Of a DNA stretch of 64,000 nucleotides, positions 62,047 through 64,000 are shown piece after piece. Under the pieces are notes generated by a model, which saw nothing but the letters and a program-made list of their open reading frames with translations, was not told the origin of the DNA and ran no database searches. Position 1 is the first letter of the stretch. The number at the start of each line of letters is the position of its first letter. This DNA comes from Leifsonia shinshuensis (GTDB lineage: Bacteria > Actinomycetota > Actinomycetes > Actinomycetales > Microbacteriaceae): the NCBI RefSeq assembly GCF_013410375.1, contig NZ_JACCFL010000001.1, positions 620,001-684,000 of the forward strand, read 5' to 3'. Both the position numbers and the translations under genes were made by a program.

Positions 62047-62559
62047 TTACCGGTCTGGTTCGGGGGCGACGCTAGGCCGCGCCCCGCCGGACGGCGAGGG
62101 GGTGGACAGGTCGTCCGGATGGTGGGATCGCGCGACCGCCACCACCAGCAGTGTCACCGCGATCAGCCAGCAGCCGGCCATGATCGCGGAGCTGAAGTCC
62201 TCGCCGTAGTCGACGAAGCTCATCCCGTTGAAGAACGCGCCCACCGTGACCAGTGCCGCGACGCCGGTGAGCCAGCGCCAGCCGCGCACGCGCCGCACGA
62301 GGCAGCCGATGAAGAGCGCCAGCGTCCCGAGAGCCAGCAGCAGCCCGAGTCCCGCGTGGACGAGCAGCCACGGTCCGCCGCCCCCGCTGAGCGCCCAGCC
62401 GAGGCTCGTGAAGGACCGCGAGAAGTACTCGCCGCCGGTGCTGCCGGGGTGCGTCTTCGGCAGCTGCACGAACAGGTTGAGCAGCATCCCGAGGGCGAAC
62501 TGCACCCCGAACGCGATGAGGAGGGCGATGGCCTGTGGCCGGGGAGCCGCGCTGCGCAT
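62047..62559 (-). CDS. Hypothetical four-helix membrane protein, 170 aa
   Basis: I do not recognise a family. Four hydrophobic helices (about 8-28, 52-75, 82-100, 115-140) flank a loop with LPKTHPGSTGGEYFSRSF and a conserved-looking NGMSFVDYGEDFSSAIMAG. Such proteins occur beside SRPBCC genes in actinobacteria, but their role is unknown. ATG 62559 lies 6 bases after TATCCC, an imperfect leaderless signal. Confidence 0.7.
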   Translation of the reverse strand: MRSAAPRPQAIALLIAFGVQFALGMLLNLFVQLPKTHPGSTGGEYFSRSFTSLGWALSGGGGPWLLVHAGLGLLLALGTLALFIGCLVRRVRGWRWLTGVAALVTVGAFFNGMSFVDYGEDFSSAIMAGCWLIAVTLLVVAVARSHHPDDLSTPSPSGGARPSVAPEPDR

Positions 62560-62631
62560 GACACCGGGATACCGCGACCGTGGGCATCGGTGCAATCGCC
62601 GGGAGCGTTCAGGCGCGCCCGGCGAGCGCGA

Positions 62632-63477
62632 TCACCAGATCATCGGCCGGTCGTCGTCGTCCTCCTCGGCGGCCGCGTCCGCGAGCTCGACCAGCACGGG
62701 GACGTGGTCGCTGGGGGCGTCGCCCTTGCGCTCGTTGCGGTGGATGCTCGCGCCGGTCACGCGGTCGGCGAAGGCCGGGGAGCCGAGGATGAAGTCGATC
62801 CGCAGTCCCTCGTTGCGCGGGAAGCGCAGCTGCTTGTAGTCCCAGTAGGTGTAGCCGTCGGGCACGATCGGCCGCACGACGTCGGTCAGGCCGGCCTTCT
62901 CGAAGGCCGCGAACGCGGTGCGCTCCGGCGGCGAGATGTGCGTGGAGACTCCCGGGACGAGGCTCGGGTCACCCACATCGGAGTCGAGCGGGGCGACGTT
63001 CCAGTCGCCCATCAGCGCGAGCTGCTGGTGCGGGTCCTCGCCCAGCCAGCGCTGCGTGTCGGCGGCGAGGGCGGCGAGCCAGTCCAGCTTGTAGACGTAG
63101 TGCGGGTCATCGAGGGAGCGCCCGTTGGGGACGTAGAGGCTCCACAGCCGGACGCCGTCCACGGTCGCGCCGATCGCGCGCGCCTCCTTCGGGAGGTCGG
63201 GGCCGTCGTGGTCCTTCAGGAAGCCCGGCATGTCGGGGAAGCCGATCTCGACGTCCTCGATGGGCAGCCGGGAGGCGATGGCGACGCCGTTCCACTGGTT
63301 CAGCCCGTGCAGGACGACCTCGTACCCGGCCGACTCGAACGCCTCGTAGGGGAACTGCTCCGGCTTGCACTTGATCTCCTGCATGGCCAGGACATCCACG
63401 TCCTCCCTGACCATCCAGTCCACCACCCGGGCGACTCGGGTGCGGATGGAGTTCACATTCCAGGTGGCGACGCGCAT
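62632..63477 (-). CDS. xth: Exodeoxyribonuclease III (AP endonuclease)
   Basis: A 281-residue enzyme that nicks DNA at abasic sites and removes 3' blocking groups. MRVATWNVNSIRTRV, MQEIKCKPEQFP with the metal ligand E34, GDWNVAPLDSDV, TYWDYKQLRF and the C-terminal SDHVPV with the catalytic histidine are all present. The length fits the ExoIII/XthA group. An acidic tail (AAEEDDDD) is added at the end. ATG 63477 has TACGAT 6 bases upstream. It is divergent from pyrE. Confidence 0.96.
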   Translation of the reverse strand: MRVATWNVNSIRTRVARVVDWMVREDVDVLAMQEIKCKPEQFPYEAFESAGYEVVLHGLNQWNGVAIASRLPIEDVEIGFPDMPGFLKDHDGPDLPKEARAIGATVDGVRLWSLYVPNGRSLDDPHYVYKLDWLAALAADTQRWLGEDPHQQLALMGDWNVAPLDSDVGDPSLVPGVSTHISPPERTAFAAFEKAGLTDVVRPIVPDGYTYWDYKQLRFPRNEGLRIDFILGSPAFADRVTGASIHRNERKGDAPSDHVPVLVELADAAAEEDDDDRPMIW

Positions 63478-63483
63478 GCCCCG

Positions 63484-63489
63484 ATCGTA
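63484..63489 (-). promoter_or_regulatory. -10 hexamer TACGAT, leaderless start of xth
   Basis: TACGAT with a 6-base gap (CGGGGC) to ATG 63477. Confidence 0.55.
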
Positions 63490-63529
63490 TCGGCCACCGG
63501 CGACCCCGCTCCCGGGAGCGCGTTAACCG

Positions 63530-63535
63530 TAGAAT
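63530..63535 (+). promoter_or_regulatory. -10 hexamer TAGAAT, leaderless start of pyrE
   Basis: TAGAAT with a 7-base gap (GTCAGAC) to GTG 63543. It is the closest match to the consensus TATAAT in the whole set. Confidence 0.65.
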
Positions 63536-63542
63536 GTCAGAC

Positions 63543-64000
63543 GTGACCGACGCACGACAGCAGCTCATCGACTTCATCTCGGCCGAGGCCGTCTTCCACG
63601 GCGACTTCACGCTGACCAGCGGCAAGAAGGCCAGCTACTACGTCGACCTGCGCAAAGTGAGCCTCGACCACCGGGTGGCGCCCCTGATCGGGCAGGTCAT
63701 GATCGACCTGATCGCCGGCGTCCCCGACGTCGTCGCGGTCGGCGGGATGACGATGGGCGCCGACCCGGTCGCGGCCGCGATCCTGCACCAGGGCGCTGCG
63801 CGCGGCCTGGCGTACGACGCGTTCGTCGTCCGCAAGGAGCCGAAGGACCACGGCCGCGGCAAGCAGATCGAGGGCCCGGACCTCGCCGGCAAGCGCGTCA
63901 TCGTGCTCGAGGACACCTCCACCACCGGAGGCTCCCCGCTGAAGGCGATCGAGGCCCTGAAGAAGGTGGGAGCGGAGATCGCCGGTGTGGCCGTCGTCGT
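63543..64000 (+). CDS. pyrE: Orotate phosphoribosyltransferase (C-terminus outside window)
   Basis: The first 152 residues of an enzyme that joins orotate to PRPP in pyrimidine synthesis. FTLTSGKKASYYVDLRKVSL lies near residues 22-41, GGMTMGADPVAAAIL (in the hood region) follows, VRKEPKDHGRGKQIEG supplies the catalytic-loop lysines and the PRPP motif reads RVIVLEDTSTTGGSPLKAIE. It starts with GTG 63543, directly after a TAGAAT promoter, so a leaderless mRNA is expected. Confidence 0.95.
   Translation, partial: MTDARQQLIDFISAEAVFHGDFTLTSGKKASYYVDLRKVSLDHRVAPLIGQVMIDLIAGVPDVVAVGGMTMGADPVAAAILHQGAARGLAYDAFVVRKEPKDHGRGKQIEGPDLAGKRVIVLEDTSTTGGSPLKAIEALKKVGAEIAGVAVV

Overview
The window is about 70% G+C, gene-dense, and uses GTG and ATG starts freely. 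The heat-shock locus is dnaK-grpE-dnaJ-hspR with HspR (HAIR) operators. Surface proteins end in LAxTG sorting signals, and several families seen here are common in actinobacteria (GAP/sulfolipid-addressing, DUF2461, DUF6421, YcnI-CopC). Together these point to a chromosomal segment of a soil- or plant-associated actinobacterium, most likely Microbacteriaceae (Leifsonia-like). I see no rRNA, tRNA, CRISPR array, prophage or complete insertion sequence.

Layout. 1-5.4 kb: an MFS permease (cut by the window edge), a DUF2461 protein, an NmrA-like oxidoreductase, signal peptidase II, a small alarmone synthetase and a DHA2 drug exporter. 5.4-9.7 kb: the heat-shock operon under two HAIR sites; a third HAIR site lies in front of a short clpB at 32.5 kb, so HspR probably governs both loci. 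9.7-16.6 kb: a Tat-exported RCC1-repeat protein, an exported phosphodiesterase, an SdpI-like membrane protein, a cysteine hydrolase and a GAP-family protein. 15.5-17.8 kb: tdh-kbl, converting threonine to glycine; a threonine aldolase at 53 kb gives a second route. 17.8-24.7 kb: an esterase, then a LacI regulator facing an MFS sugar permease and a GH3 beta-glucosidase. 24.8-31.9 kb: a second cysteine hydrolase, a methyltransferase, a GNAT enzyme, an APC permease and a copper cluster (membrane protein, YcnI, CopC). 32-37.5 kb: clpB, then a tightly coupled six-gene operon with three phage-tail-collar (microcystin-dependent-protein-like) paralogues, two DUF6916-like proteins and a GNAT enzyme. 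37.6-41.5 kb: a 1,285-residue cell-wall protein. 41.5-45.4 kb: a zinc alcohol dehydrogenase, a nitroreductase, a CorA-like protein, a UBP zinc-finger protein and a lipoprotein. 45.8-51.3 kb: an exopolysaccharide operon (hyaluronan-synthase-like GT2, membrane-anchored GH26, UDP-glucose dehydrogenase, GalU) behind a 430-base leader. 51.3-64 kb: small metabolic, repair and regulatory genes, a putative thioester adhesin, a small secreted protein behind a perfect palindrome, xth and the start of pyrE.

Two window-wide patterns stand out. First, at least sixteen genes have a TANNNT hexamer exactly 6-7 bases before the start codon, the arrangement expected for leaderless mRNAs; it also settles several start codons. 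Second, long near-perfect hairpins sit between many converging genes, and a 13-base palindrome (ATTCG-GCA-CGAAT) recurs in two non-coding spacers. The observations most worth following are the collar-protein operon, the leaderless promoter set, the 130-base tandem duplication of the lacI 3' end, the palindrome family and the GT2-GH26 polysaccharide operon.
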